Shown: positions 44,310-56,378 of the stretch, piece by piece
How the letters are laid out: each line of letters starts with the position of its first letter
Position numbering within the stretch: position 1 is the stretch's first letter
NCBI RefSeq assembly: GCF_028583425.1
Contig: NC_072792.1
Coordinates: forward strand, 155,192,676 to 155,256,675
Source of the DNA: Eublepharis macularius
Lineage: Eukaryota > Chordata > Lepidosauria > Squamata > Eublepharidae
Direction of reading: 5' to 3'
Length of the DNA: 64,000 nt
The notes under the pieces: generated by a model
Seen by the model: only the letters and a program-made list of their open reading frames with translations
Databases searched by the model: none
Told to the model about the DNA's origin: nothing
Translations under genes and position numbers: made by a program

Positions 44310-44920
44310 CTATTACATTCAAAGCCCTTCATGGCCTAGGCCCCACATATCTGCATAACTGCCTCTTTCCTATGTTCTGCCATGTCAGCTTCGCCCACCT
44401 GAGCAGGACCTTCAGCAAATATCACCCTGCAGTTGGGCTAAATCAACATGTCTGCACACACACACATTCTTTGTGGTGGTCCCCACCTTGCGGAATGGCC
44501 TGCCTGAGGTTAGGAAAGCTCCCATTTGTCTAGCTTTCCACAAACCATGTAAGAGAACTTTCTATTCAGATTATATGTCTGTGTAATAAAAAATAGCTCA
44601 GAGATACCTTGGTAAGGGACAGGAATCATAAACTAGACTATTGGTACTGTCTGCTGATACAAATACATTCCTACTGGGTAGTTCAACATTGCTAAAGATG
44701 TCATGTTACTTACGTTTTAATTCAGAAAGGTTCTATATATTCAGCTTATGCTAGTTTCCAGTTTGCGATTACCATACCCAGTTGTGTTTGTTTTTATTGA
44801 ATGTCCTAACAATTGAATTTTGGTCTGTGAATCTAACTATTGATTATGTTGTACTGCAGTATGTAATCCACCTTGGATCTCAGTGAAAAAGGTGACTATA
44901 AATAAACAATAACAATAAAA
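44310..44920 (+). pseudogene. LINE (L2/CR1-type) 3' fragment
   Basis: The translation around 44318-44420 gives a stretch like FKALHGLGPTYLHN, the C-terminal block seen in the L2 copies below, then decayed sequence and a 3' tail ending AAATAAACAATAACAAT. It is strongly 5' truncated. Confidence 0.5.
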
Positions 44921-44923
44921 TAT

Positions 44924-45095
44924 ATTGTTGAAGCCTTTCACGGTTGGAGAACGATGGTTGTTGTGGATTTTCCAGGCTGTATCACCGTGGTCTTGGCATT
45001 GTAGTTCCTGACACTGCGCCAGCAGCTGTGACTGGCATCTTCAGAGGTGTAGCACCGAAAGAGATCTCTCAGTGTCAAACTGTGGAGAACTTCTG
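44924..45095 (-). mobile_element. Solo Penelope terminal repeat
   Basis: Starts ATTGTTGAAGCCTTTCACGG and continues through the terminal repeat to the GAGATCTCTCAGTGTC block. Same family as 56294-60355, more diverged. The hammerhead-like core is damaged (45007-45047: GAAACGTC has become GCAGTGTC in transcript sense). Confidence 0.75.
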
Positions 45096-45479
45096 GCAGA
45101 GTTGCTAGAGCTTAATTATGCTTGCTCCTGGCTACCAATAGCCCCAATAGGCAGTGAACCACCAGAAATTTCCATGAAAGTGAAATATCCAGTCCGCCCC
45201 AGTGATGACTTAATGTAATCTGTTTCTTTACCAAATGTTACCAGGAGCTGTGTGTGTGCATGTGCAGATTAGCAGCTCTGAAGTCTGGGTTTAGGATTTC
45301 AGAGGCAGCAAGTGGGGATGCAGTGGTGGCCCTCCTCTGATCCCATTATTGCAATAGTTATTCATTTTCTCTCCAGATGTGAGCTGCAACTGGAATTCTG
45401 CTTCCTACTATGAACTAGTAAGAAATGAGAACAATGTGTGTGGGGGAAACAATTTGAGTTGCATAATTTGAGTTCCAAT

Positions 45480-47045
45480 CTGCGTCCCATCCCAAGATAT
45501 ACTTGTGGGGCTAGGATATTAAACCACTCTCCAACATTGGCGCTGTGCAATGCCAGGTCCATAATAAGACCAAAATGCTGCAAGATTATCTTGCAGCATT
45601 GAATGTGGACCTGGCTTGCGTGACCGAGACATGGGTGAGGGAGGGCGAGACGGTCGCTTTGAAAGAACTAGCCCCCCCCCAGGTTATACGGTCCTCCACC
45701 AATCCCAGACAAGTGATCGGGGGGGGGAGGCATGGCTTTGCTCATTCGGGAGTCTTTCTTCTTCAGACCACTCCCCACCCCAAAAATTACTGGCATTGAT
45801 TGTGTGGGCCTAGCATTGGACGCCGAGGACAGGTTGGCAATATGCGTGGTGTCACCAATATGTGGATGACACCCAGCTTTATCTGTTGTTGGACGGACGG
45901 CCTGGATCGACCCCTGATGTCCTGGAGCGTGTTTTTGAGGCTGTGGCTGGTTGGTTGAGACAAAGTCGGCTGAAATTGAATCCCACGAAGATGGAGATCC
46001 TGTACCTGAGTCGTGAGGGGGGGTGGCTGCAGGACCCTGGCTTCCTATACTTGATGAGGCAGTACTTACACTGGCCCGAGAGTTAGGAGCCTGGGAGTGA
46101 TTCTGGATTCCTCCTTGAAGATGGAGGACCAGATCGCTGCAGTTGCCAGGTCTTCCTTTTATTATCTTCGACAGACCAGGCAGCTTGACCCTTATTTGTC
46201 CCCCCGCGACCTAACTACAGTGGTCCAAGCAATGGTCACCTCTAGGCTGGACTACTGTAACGCGCTCTACGCTGAGCTTCCCATGGGCCTGATCCGGCGG
46301 TTACAGCTGGTACAGAATGCAGCGGCGTGGGTTATTACTGGAGCACCTGTGTGGGAGCATATTACGGCGGTGTTATGCCAGCTGCATTGGTTACCAGTGG
46401 AGTACCGAATCAGGTTCAAGGTTTTGGTGTTAACCTATAAAGCCCTACGTGGACTGGGACCGACGTATCTGCGGGACCGTCTCTCACCGTATGAGCCCCA
46501 GAGGACTCTTTGATCAGGTAGAAAACATCTTTTAAGGGTCCCTGGCCCTAGGGAGGCCTGCCTGACGTCGACCAGGGCCAGGGCCTTTTCGGTCCTGGCC
46601 CTGGCCTGGTGGAATGCTCTGCCTTACGAGATTAGGGCCCGGCAAGATTTGCTTGCATTTCACCGGGCCTGTAAGACGGAGCTATTCCGCCAGGCATATG
46701 GCTGACGCTGGGCGGTGCATTCCCCCCCTCGTGGAGGGGGGGTTAATCCGTTGCCCCTATGCGAATTCAGATACTGTTGCCCACACCTATTCCACACTAC
46801 TACATGTATTTGCTCTGGAAGAACTGCTGTGTGGAATATCAAATTTATATTATGTGTTGTTTTTAATTATTTATATGTAAATATATGATATTTTTATTTT
46901 TGCATAGTTGTAAGTTAATTGATTAGATGTAGTGTTTTTAAATGTTTTAAATAGTATGCGATGTTTGTATTTCTGTTATCCGCCCTGAGCCTGCGAAAGC
47001 AGGGAGGGGGGAATACAAATGTAATAAATTAAATTAAATTAAATT
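45480..47045 (+). pseudogene. L2-clade LINE, internally deleted copy
   Basis: It starts with an endonuclease N-terminal block (LNVDLACVTETWVREG, 45600) and then jumps at about 45.8 kb to the RT motif C region YVDDTQLYLLLDGRPG (45860), followed by the C-terminal block with VTSRLDYCNALYAELP (46230) and HITAVLCQLHWLPVEYRIRF (46355). About 500 codons between are deleted. It ends with a TTAAA/AAATT tail. Not functional. Confidence 0.75.
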
Positions 47046-49290
47046 GTACCAACCGCCTACTGCACCTGCATCTTCCCTGTCTGGTCTGTTGGAGGCGGTG
47101 GCCGGCTGGGCCTTGGAATTCCCAAGACTTTTGGTTCTCAGGGATTTCAACGTCCATGCTGGCGACGATGCCTCCACGCAGGCCATGGACCTGGTGTCCT
47201 CCATGGTGGCCCTAGGAGCCAAAACACACGTTAAGAAATACCTAGGTTCAGCACGTGTTCTCTTACCTCAAGGTTTGCCGGGATCTGTAGGCGTCCTGGA
47301 AGCTTAAAGTTTAGCATTTACAGAGCAGCAAAAAGGGGAAGGGAAATACAGGCGCCTGTATTTTAAGCTTTAAGCTTCCAGGACGCCTTTAAGCTTCCAG
47401 GACGCCTACAGATCCTTTAAGCTTCCAGGACTTTAAGCTTCCAGGATGCCTACAGATCTTTAAGTTTCCAGGACGCCTACTTTAAGCTTCCAGGACGCCT
47501 ACAGATCCCGGCAAACCTTGAGGTAAGAGAACACGTGCTGAACCTAGGTATTTCTTAACGTGTGTTTTGGCTCTAGGACTCTCTCACTTTGTTCTGAAGG
47601 CTCGTCTGAGCATGCTGCTCCTTTCCCGGGTGGGCAGTGAGTGGATTTACACTAGCCTGCGGAGACTTATGGATCCAATTGGTTTCCAGGCGGCTCTGCA
47701 GGATCCAGTGCCCCCTGGCAATACATTAGATGAGCTGGTGGATGATTGGCATGGCCAACTTTCCGAAGCCATCGTTATTGCCCCCTGCCCATCCTGGCTG
47801 GTGAAGGCCAGCTCGGAGGGGCTACGGGACCATTTGGAGGCCATTGTTAACATCTCCCTGAGCTCTGGTTTTTTTTCAGGAGTGTTAAAGGAGGCAGTGG
47901 TGCGGCCCCTCCTGAAAAAACCATCTTTGGACCCCACCAATCCGTCCAGTTACCACCCAGTGTCGAACCTCCCGTTCCTGGGCAAGGTGATTGAGCGGGC
48001 GGTGGCAATACAACTGCAGGAATTCCTGAATGATGCTGTAGTCCTGGACCCATTCCAGTCTGGCTTCCGTCCTGGCCATGGGATGGAGATGGCCTTGGTT
48101 GCCCTCGCCAACGTGGGGATTAGGGGGACAGCCTTACACTGGCTGGTCTCCTTTCTCCAGGGTCAGGGACAGAGGGTGGCGCTCGGGGGAGATCTATTGC
48201 CCCGTCACCCTTTGGTGTGCGGGGTTCCGCAAGGGGCGATACTCTCCCCGATGTTATTTAACATCTACATGCACCCCCTCACCCAGTTGGTGCAGAGGTT
48301 TGGGCTGGGCTGTCATCAATACGCAGATGACACCCAGCTTTTTCTGTGGATGGACGGCCGGCCGGCCAGACGCGGCCCCAGACAATCTGGCCAGAGCTCT
48401 GGAGGCTGTGACGGCATGGTTGAAACAAAGCAGGCTGAAACTGAACCCAGTGAAGACGGAGGTCCTGCAGCTGGGACGGGCGCTGCCAGATGTTGGGATC
48501 CAGCTCCCTGCCCTGGATGGGCAGAGTCTGGGCGTGCTCCTGGATGCCTCCCTGTCGATGGAGGCCCAGGTCACGGCAGTTGCCAAGTCTGCATTTTTCC
48601 ATCTTCGTCAGATCAGGCAACTTGCCCCCTACCTGACACCCCAGGACCTGGCTACAGTGATCCATGCAACAGTCACCTCCAGGCTAGATTACTGTAACTC
48701 ACTCTAGCTGGGCTACCCCTGGGCCTGATCCGGAAACTACAACTGGTCCAGAATGCGGCGGCGCGGGTCCTGACTGGTATATCCTACCAGTCACATATCA
48801 CAGCTGTCCTGCGCCAGCTGCACTGGCTTCCGGTTGAATTCCGAATCAGGTTCAAGGTATTGGTTCTTACCTTTAAAGCCTTGAGCAGGTTGAGACCAGC
48901 ATATCTTCGGGACCGCCTCTCCCTGTATGTTCCCGGAGACCGCTTCGATCAGCGGATGTTTACTGGTGGTCCCCAGCCCTAAGGAAGGCTGCCTTGCTTC
49001 AACCAGGGCCAGGGCCTTTTCAGTCCTGGCCCCAGCCTGGCGGAACGCTCTTGTCAATGGAGACCCGGGCCCAGCGGGACATATTATCATTCCGTCGGGC
49101 CTGTAAGACAGAGCTGTTCCGCCAGGCGTTCGGTGGTTGAAGTGAGTGGTTAATTTATTTCATTATTGTTTTGTATGTTGATTTTAGTATTGTTGTTTTC
49201 TTGTTTTTATTGATTTTAACTTGTTCACCACCCAGAGCCCCTGAGGATGGGTGGTATATAAATTGAAATATAAATAAATAAATAAAAATA
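47045..49290 (+). pseudogene. L2-clade LINE, truncated and deleted copy
   Basis: 5' truncated within the endonuclease domain (LLVLRDFNVHAGDD, 47130). After the foldback element at 47217-47572 the frame resumes as LGLSHFVLK, then a deletion leads to LMDPIGFQAALQDP and the RT: VVRPLLKKPSLDP, YHPVSNLPFLGKVIERA, FQSGFRPGHG, GVPQGAILSPMLFNIYM, HQYADDTQLF. The segment between ALVALA and GIRGTALHW, which in the family holds RT motif A with its catalytic Asp, is missing. A frameshift follows near 48355. The tail is (AAAT)n. Not functional. Confidence 0.8.
47217..47572. mobile_element. 356-bp foldback element with perfect 93-bp inverted repeats
   Basis: Arms 47217-47309 and 47480-47572 are perfect reverse complements starting AGCCAAAACACACG. 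A 5-bp duplication CTAGG flanks it (47212-47216, 47573-47577). Deleting the element and one CTAGG restores the host L2 frame as VALGLSHFV. The middle (47360-47480) holds repeated copies of TTTAAGCTTCCAGGACGCCT of varying length. No coding capacity. The superfamily is not clear from ends and duplication length. Confidence 0.9.
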
Positions 49291-49554
49291 AAATAACAGG
49301 AGACAACGTTGGTGCATACTTGCTCTCTTCTTTTGAACTCTTAAAACAGTAAAAGAAACGTTTACTCAGAAGCAAAGCCCACTGCATTCAATGGGACTGA
49401 CGTCTGAGTAAGTGTGCATTGGATGGGATTTCACCCTTAAATGAAATCCAGGCAGATTGGGATTTGGCACCTCACATGCTCTGTACCAAATGGTTTCCTT
49501 CTTAGGCACTCTCCCCTGAAAATAATATCATGAACAACGGAGGAAAAACTATAT

Positions 49555-49784
49555 ATTGTTGAAGGCTTTCATGGCCGGAGAATGATGGTTGTTGTGGGTT
49601 TTCCACCAAAAGACAGAGATCTCTCTGTGTCAAACTGTGGAGAACTTCTCCACAGTTTGACACAGAGATCTCTGTCTTTTGGTGCTACACCTCTGAAGAT
49701 GCTAGTCACAGCTGCTGGTGAAATGTCAGGAACTACAATGCCAAGACCACAGCGATACAGCCCAGAAAATCCACAACAACCATC
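49555..49784. mobile_element. Palindromic pair of Penelope terminal repeats without coding region
   Basis: The left part (ATTGTTGAAGGCTTTCATGG to GGTTTTCC, then ACCAAAAGACAGAGATC) is in minus orientation, the right part (GAGATCTCTGTCTTTTGGTG to CAACAACCATC) in plus orientation. They meet at about 49648 in a perfect local palindrome around GAGAACTTCTC. It is a miniature version of the head-to-head pair at 56294-60355. Confidence 0.8.
49690..49730 (+). ncRNA. Hammerhead-like motif, diverged copy
   Basis: CCT, CTGAAGA, stem II GCTAGT/GCTGGT weakened by substitutions, GAAA, TGTC, AGG. Same layout as 25284, less likely to fold well. Confidence 0.3.
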
Positions 49785-50362
49785 AATAATAAAATAATAA
49801 TTTCTCTTCCTGCTTGGGTTTGGAGCATAGATAGGTGCTTACAGTTCCAGCAAGGAATATGCTTGCAAAATGGGTTTCTGAGAACTTTACAGTTCTTCAA
49901 CATCCCTGAGCCCATTTGTGGGGAGGGCAGGGTATAAATCAAACTAAATAAATAAATAAAATGTGTTTATCCTTGCAGTAGAGCACCAGGGCCAGGGGTG
50001 CGGGTTAGTTAAGGCAGAGAGTGAATTCTGTCATGGATCTTTTGAGTGTAGACTTTGTGTGGAGGAAAAAATGGTAGGAAGGTTAGGTGTGTATCTTGCC
50101 AGGAAATTTCAATGTGTGAATTCCTCTGACTCTGAAGCTGAATTAACAGTTACAAATAATGGATGTTGAGAGATGCTAGAGGTTTGCCCAGATAAGCAAG
50201 GTGATAAGTAACAGATGCTGGTACAAGGTTATAGTCTGGTAAAACATTAAGAACAGCCGATCAGAATTTCTATAAAAAGCCATTAGAGGTTGTAATGAGT
50301 GAGGAAAGCCAAGTCTCTGTTTAAGCTAGGATGGCATATAGTGAGTTCTAATTCAACATATT

Positions 50363-50640
50363 TCACGTTGTATATTCTTTTGAAAGTTTTTCCTGTAGAA
50401 CAGTGACTTTCAGGTCTTTAATATTATGTCCAATGAGATTTAAAAGTGCTCCCATTGGTTTCTGGATGTTTCTTGTATCTGATTTGTGTTCGTTGATTTT
50501 CTTACCAGAGAATGACCTGTTTGTCCAGTGAACGTAGTTGAAGGGCACATGATGTGTATGTTGATGATTCCAGGATGGTGTAACTGATACATCCCATAAC
50601 AGTATTACAGAGTGTTTATGGGTCCAAGTTGGCATCTAGG
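50363..50640 (-). pseudogene. Decayed GIY-YIG segment of another Penelope-like element
   Basis: The minus-strand frame gives VHWTNRSFSGKKINEHKSDT and then GALLNLIGHNIKDLKVTVLQ, which resembles the C-terminal nuclease region of Penelope-like elements (a Y-x-G-x-T start now altered, then R/K..NEHKSD). It differs clearly from the family at 56488. Assignment is tentative. Confidence 0.4.
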
Positions 50641-51698
50641 TCTGTTGCAGTGTTTGGTTCCTGGGTTTGTGTGTCTATTACATAGTCTATGAGAAGCTGG
50701 TGAGAAGCTGTTTTAAGTTGGTTGGTTGGTTGATTAACTTCCTCCTCTGCCCCCCAGGTACTTTGAGGTTGCTGCTCGCTGCTTTGTGTGCTTAATGGAA
50801 GATAGTGACTTCAAGCAGTCCTGCCCTTTCCTGCATACGTTGGGGCAGATATAGCAGAAACAGCTAGATGGGAGGGAGAGATGTACTGGATCCATCTCTG
50901 GTGGTGGGCAAAGTAGAGTTTGTGGGGCTGACTTTATTTATGCCACCACTCCGTAGGAGATGACTTACAATATTAAAGCTTTTAAATTATCGTTCACTAC
51001 AGTGTAATGGTGCTAGGGCTTTTTTTTTTAAGCAAACAAATAGAATTGCAATGGCAACATGAGTAATTAAAGGGATGATTTGCTGCAAGGAACAGGAAGT
51101 ATCTTAATGAAAGGGATGTTTTCAAAGCTGCCAGACGCATGAGCCAAAAAGGAAAATCTTCGCTGATTGATAATTGACAACTGCAGTCCTAAGCACACGT
51201 TCTAGGACAAAATTGGACTTACAGTCTTGTCCATGACAGTGGACATTGACTGTAATACCAAAGTTAACCATAGTTTTAATTGTGCTCCTATCTGATTATA
51301 GAAGGCAAAGACCTTCATAATAGCACAAAAGGGTTCTAGGATGGAAAGGATCTCTGTCTCTTGTGCCTCCTGCATGAACATATGCCAGCAACAGCTGCCA
51401 TCAAGGTGGATCCTAGTTCCTTACGTGATAAGTTTAGATTTTGTAGTGGTGAGGATGTTTGTGAAGTTTACACAGACTTCTTATAAAAACACAGTTGTGA
51501 AAGGGGGAGGTACAAGTTTCCAAATGGTGAAGAAACATGCCCGAGATTGATTTACTTACAGCTTTCCAGAGCATGTTTATGTTTCTCACAAGAAACATGG
51601 CTGTAACTGCAACAAATCTGTTGTGGATCAGAGGTTGGGGTTGGTGTGCTTAGGCTGAGAGCACATGGCTTGCTTTGGATATCTTATGAGGTCATGAC

Positions 51699-52410
51699 TA
51701 GAGATGGGCACGGAACAAAAAAACCCAAACAAACCAGGAGGTTTGTGATTCGTGGGGTTTAAATGCCCCTTTCCGGCCTTAACAGTGGCAGGGAAAGGGG
51801 CATATAACAGTTTAAAGGGCCCTTTCCTGCCTAGCAAGTGGCAGGTCCCTTTAAACTATCTGCTGGCAGGAGGCAGGGGGAATCCCCCCCTCACCGCCTG
51901 CCAGCTGATAGTTTAAAGGGACCTACTGGTGGCAGGGCCCTTTAAACTGCCCAAATCTCAGCCCCCTTTACCCCCCCCCCCCAGCCCCTAGCCCCACACT
52001 TATCTTTCCCTGCGGCACGACGTCCTTCCTCTTCTCCTGGGAGTGGCGGGAAGGCCGTTTTTGGCCTCTTCTGCTGCCCTAGAAGAGGCTGAAAACGGCC
52101 TTCCTGCCCCTCCCAGGAGGAGAGGAAGAACACCATGCCGCAGGGGAAGGTAAGTGTGGGGTAGGGGGGCTGGGGTTTAGGCAGTTTAAAGGGATCTGCC
52201 CTTGCAAGTCACTTAAAGGGGCAGTTTAAATGGCCGTTTCCCTGGGGAAATGGCCATTTAAACTGCTCCTGTAAATATGACCCAACAAACCAGTATACAG
52301 TTAGTGGAAGTTCTGTGAAAAGGAGCTTCCACAAACCCTGGTTCGTGAACCCCGAACTGGCCTGGTTTGTGGAGTTTTTTGGATCGTATTTAGGTTCGTG
52401 CCCATCTCTC
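51699..52410. mobile_element. Non-autonomous hAT-type element, TAGAGATGGGCACG family
   Basis: Ends TAGAGATGGGCACGGAAC and GGTTCGTGCCCATCTCTC are inverted repeats and an exact 8-bp duplication GTCATGAC flanks it (51691-51698, 52411-52418). Same terminal family as the element at 12288. The interior has inverted copies of GGCAGTTTAAAGGGACC-type modules and a GC-rich core near 51960-52140. No transposase. Confidence 0.88.
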
Positions 52411-52418
52411 GTCATGAC

Positions 52419-54397
52419 TGTGGTGACAGTACAAATAATTACTACTCTGTATGACGTTTCTTTGAGTTCCTGCACACAGGATACCTCAAAAGGTGCGTCA
52501 AGGTAGACTTGCCCACAAGAATAAATCCAAACATAATAGAACTGAAGAGCAAACTGACAGGATAGTAGCCAGTTTGCACATGAAGAAAAAAAGGAAAGTA
52601 CCTGTATAACTTAGGCAGGATGCAATTTTTTCCAGTTGCCATCCATTTGTCATGCAAGTTTAAACTGCAATCAACTTGTTAAGATACAGATATTTGTTCC
52701 GAAACAATTGTCTTGATTGTGGAGATTGCAAATGGACAGATGGTTTAGCAGGTTTTGTGTACAATGATATTCTGTTTAAAACAAATTAAGTATTATATTC
52801 ATGTATGGTTACCGTGATATTCATATGGCTTCCACCTTGCTGACTAGACATCCAGATTTTAGAGAGAAAAAGATTGGCTATCTTTTTTTTTCTTTTCCAT
52901 CCCCTTTTATCAGGGTGGGCAGAAGTTCTCTCAGGATGGACAAGACACCTTCCAAGCCATTAAAAATAGCTCTCACCCTCTTCTTGTGCTACTGTAATAA
53001 TTATTCTCCTCCTTAAATCTATCACACGCAACAGCTTCTCTCCTCTTTCTCTTTCATGTAGAGGAGGAGGAGGAGGCGGCAGCTTAGGCACGCACCTTTC
53101 CTCTAAATGAGGGAATGACAGCCCCAGCACCCTTTCCCATCTGCCTCTCCTTCACATGTGCGCACCCTTGTTTTGGATGGGGAAGGAACATGCTATTGAC
53201 ACTCTCCCAGCATCAAGGCTGCTTTTTATCTCTTCCAGAGAAAACATAGAGGTAAGTGTATGTTTGTTTGTCAGGTTCTTATACTGTGATATTTTAGCAG
53301 TTGCAAATTATCATTATTGGCTGGAGGGCAGAGCCACCTCTGTCAAAGGAGGCTGAGAGAAACGCAACTGAAGATAAACCTCTCACCTTATTCATTGATT
53401 TTGGTTCTCCAAACTAATCTTCAGCTCAAGCTCAGATCAGTCGTGGGGGAAGGGGAGTATGTAAAATGACTCAGATGATACCGAAATCTACATCATCTCT
53501 CAAATACAGCCAAACAACTTCCTCCCATATAATGGATCTGTTTTCTCCCAGCCCACATGTTGCAACCAGCATCCTGGCTGGTTATTGGTTGTGTTTTTGT
53601 CTTTCCCACAACTTTCAAAGGCAAATCTCTTTTGGGCTAAGAAAAGACAGACTTCTTGAGAACCTGATTAGAGTTCCCAGTGAAGGACAGTATTGCAGCC
53701 TAGTTGCAGTCCAAGCAGACCAGGAAACCGAAATCATTGCATGGCTCCCTCAGAGTTCCCTGGCCTGGGTTTGATCTGCATATAGATCTGCCTCAGCCTG
53801 GCAGAGTTTTGGAGCCCATTCCCCTGTCCTGTACTGCATCCTGGCATAGTCAGACCTGTACTGCCACCTGCATGGAAGATACTAAAATCATTGTCCTATG
53901 AGTGCTTCTGCATTTCATTTGTTTTTGTTATCCGAGGATGGCTCTGAGAAGGGAAGTGATAGCGGAGAGGGGCAATTTCGTACTCCACTACTTGAAATTT
54001 GTCCGAAAATGGCAGTCTCTTGCCCTGCAGACAACAAACATGGGGGTGGTTTCTTCAGGGTGCTAAGCAAGGCCCTGGCTTTGCAACTTACTTTGTATTG
54101 CCCTGTTTCCTTATTGTTGGTGAATGTTGAAAATGAAAATTGTGAGTTCACTGTTGTGTCTTCTGTGCAGTCCTACATGGACTCTGTGCGTGTGCAGGCC
54201 AGCTGCAGACGTTCCAAAGCTCCTAGAGGTGGGAGACGCTTATCTAATCTTTTTGTACACTTTTCTACCAGCATGGCTATAAATGGCGGAGTGAGTGGTT
54301 TCCTCCCTCGGTTCTTTTGCCGCCACTGAAGGAGGACGTGACCTCTCTCTGCTCCTTGGCTCTATCACTCTATATGCAAGTGAGGGCCTTCGGTTCT
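52419..54397 (+). other. Intergenic stretch, mostly unassigned
   Basis: Contains a GGA-rich run near 53063 and open frames of 60-143 codons without recognisable domains. The part after about 53.9 kb may belong to the same retroelement as the zinc-knuckle relic at 54398, but I cannot show it. Confidence 0.3.
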
Positions 54398-54580
54398 ATG
54401 GCATCAAAGGCCCTCTTTAAGAAGTGTTCCAATTGGGGGACAAAGATGGCCCGAGCGGATGGGCACGACAAATGACTTCTTTGTCAGGGTAAAGGCCATG
54501 ACACCTTGCAATGTGCAGTCTGCAAGCAATTCACGCCCAAAGCACGCCATGACTGGTGCACTAATTTCTACCGCATCACC
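54398..54580 (+). pseudogene. Zinc-knuckle relic resembling a DIRS-type gag ORF
   Basis: Frame from ATG 54398: MASKALFKKCSNWGTKMARA, DGHDK, a TGA stop, then LLCQGKGHDTLQCAVC and KQFTPKARHD. The pattern C-x2-W/C...DGHDK-C-LxC-x-G-x-GH...C-x2-C...FTPKA is that of the gag-like ORF of DIRS retroelements in vertebrates as I know it. One Cys codon is now TGA and one Cys is Trp. No RT or recombinase segment was seen nearby. Confidence 0.4.
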
Positions 54581-56281
54581 AGCCACTGGTTTGAGCACAC
54601 CATGGGGTCTTGTGAGGGGCCCATGGGGTCTTGTGAGCCAAATCCTGAAACATTCTATGAACATATTTTATTTGTTAAAAGAGATTTAACTATCTTCAAT
54701 CATTACCTCATGACATTCTCTATACTCATTAGTCCTTCAAAAAAGGCCATACTTTTTCTAAGTGCTATTAATTCATATTGGGAAAGAAATGTATAGAGCT
54801 TACCCAATACTACAGAGAGGTATCATTTAGTTTATAAAACTGGTATGTGGCCATGCTGCCTCAGATACTTCTTGAAAGTATATGCTCCATACATAACCCC
54901 CATAGTACTTCTAATTAAAATACAGAACAGTTCAGCTGACCTCTGTACCTTGTGTGAAAATGATACAAACTTCTGAGTTATGCAGAGTTCATCAGGTAGA
55001 AAGGAAAGGTGGTGGAGAATAAAATCAGGTGAGTTTAATTTTGTTTTGGTGTCCATGGGGTTTCTTGGTATTGGTGCACAGAAAAACAGATAGTTAGCAA
55101 AATTTAATATCCTGTTTATGGCTATATTTAGTTTTAGTAGTCAAGAGTTTGTTTTATAAGTGTCATAAATGTTACAGAAGAATTCTGAACACTGCTATTT
55201 AGATGACTCTTTATGATTCCTTAATCCTATTTTGTTATTTCAATGGTATATTTATAGAAAGAGAGTTTATAAAAGTCAGCAGCGAACCCTGCAATCAATT
55301 TCATTCAGCAGGTTAGTGTGTTGCTCCCTGGGTATAAATTTACATAAGACCAACCAGGCTGCATTAGACCACCCATCCAGCTTGTGCAACATCCTGTTTC
55401 ACAGAGTGGCCAATCAGTTATTCATGGAAGATTTACAAGCAGAGCAGTCAGGGACCTCCTCAGCTGTTCCTCCCCAGCACTGGCATTTAAAAAGTTGCTC
55501 CTCTCAAGGGTTAATGGCTGGGGGTGCAGGCCCAATTTGTATTAGGACCACAGTGTACGGGGAAAGGAGCCTCATTTATTTATGTTAAAAGGAGAGTGAT
55601 GATATGGGGGGTACAGAAAAGAAAAAAAGGGATTATAGGACATAATTATGTAAATCAGAAATACTTATATATAACAAAGTATATAAAACAGACAATTTTC
55701 TCCCCAACGTCCCCTTCATTAAATTTTTAAGACACGACCTATGAAATATGATAATTTGCTTTCATCATTGCTACATGTTCTGTATTACTTTTGCCACATT
55801 CTACATGCCCACTATAACTTTTAACAAATCATTAATATATCAGAGTACAAAAAGAAAGTCTATTATCTATCTCATCATAAGAAAGCAGGGGATCATTCTG
55901 CTCAGGACCTTTATCCATTTATATTCATAATGGTACATTTAAACTTATTCCCTTCTACACTGCAATACATTTATATACAATTTTAAACTTTCTCATTCTA
56001 AATGTATCTCTTGCTTGCATAATACACATTCCATCTCCTCAAATTTCGTGATTGATCTGTTTCTCAAATAAGCTGTTAATTTCTCCATTGCTGCGTATTC
56101 GGCAGGTTTATTTTCCCATTCTTCTAAGCTTGGACAAATGTCTGATTTCCATTTTGCTGCGTAAATGATTCTGGTTGCTGTCATCATACATTCAAATAGC
56201 TCTTCTAAAACTTTTGGTAATTTATTAGGCAGTATTTGTAATAACATAGTCTTATCTTGCACAGGAAATCTTAATTTTAAT

Positions 56282-56293
56282 ATATTCTGCATT
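56282..56293 (+). repeat. 12-bp target-site duplication, left
   Basis: ATATTCTGCATT, identical to 60356-60367, at the left edge of the Penelope pair. Confidence 0.9.
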
Positions 56294-56378
56294 GTATTGT
56301 CGAAGGCTTTCACGGCCGGAGAACGATGGTTGTTGGGGGTTTTCCGGGCTGTATTGCCGTGGTCTTGGCATTGTAGTT

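Noticed and set aside
47360..47480. Short direct repeats that might suggest a CRISPR-like array
   Set aside because: Unit lengths vary, there are no unique spacers, and the block is the centre of a eukaryotic foldback element.
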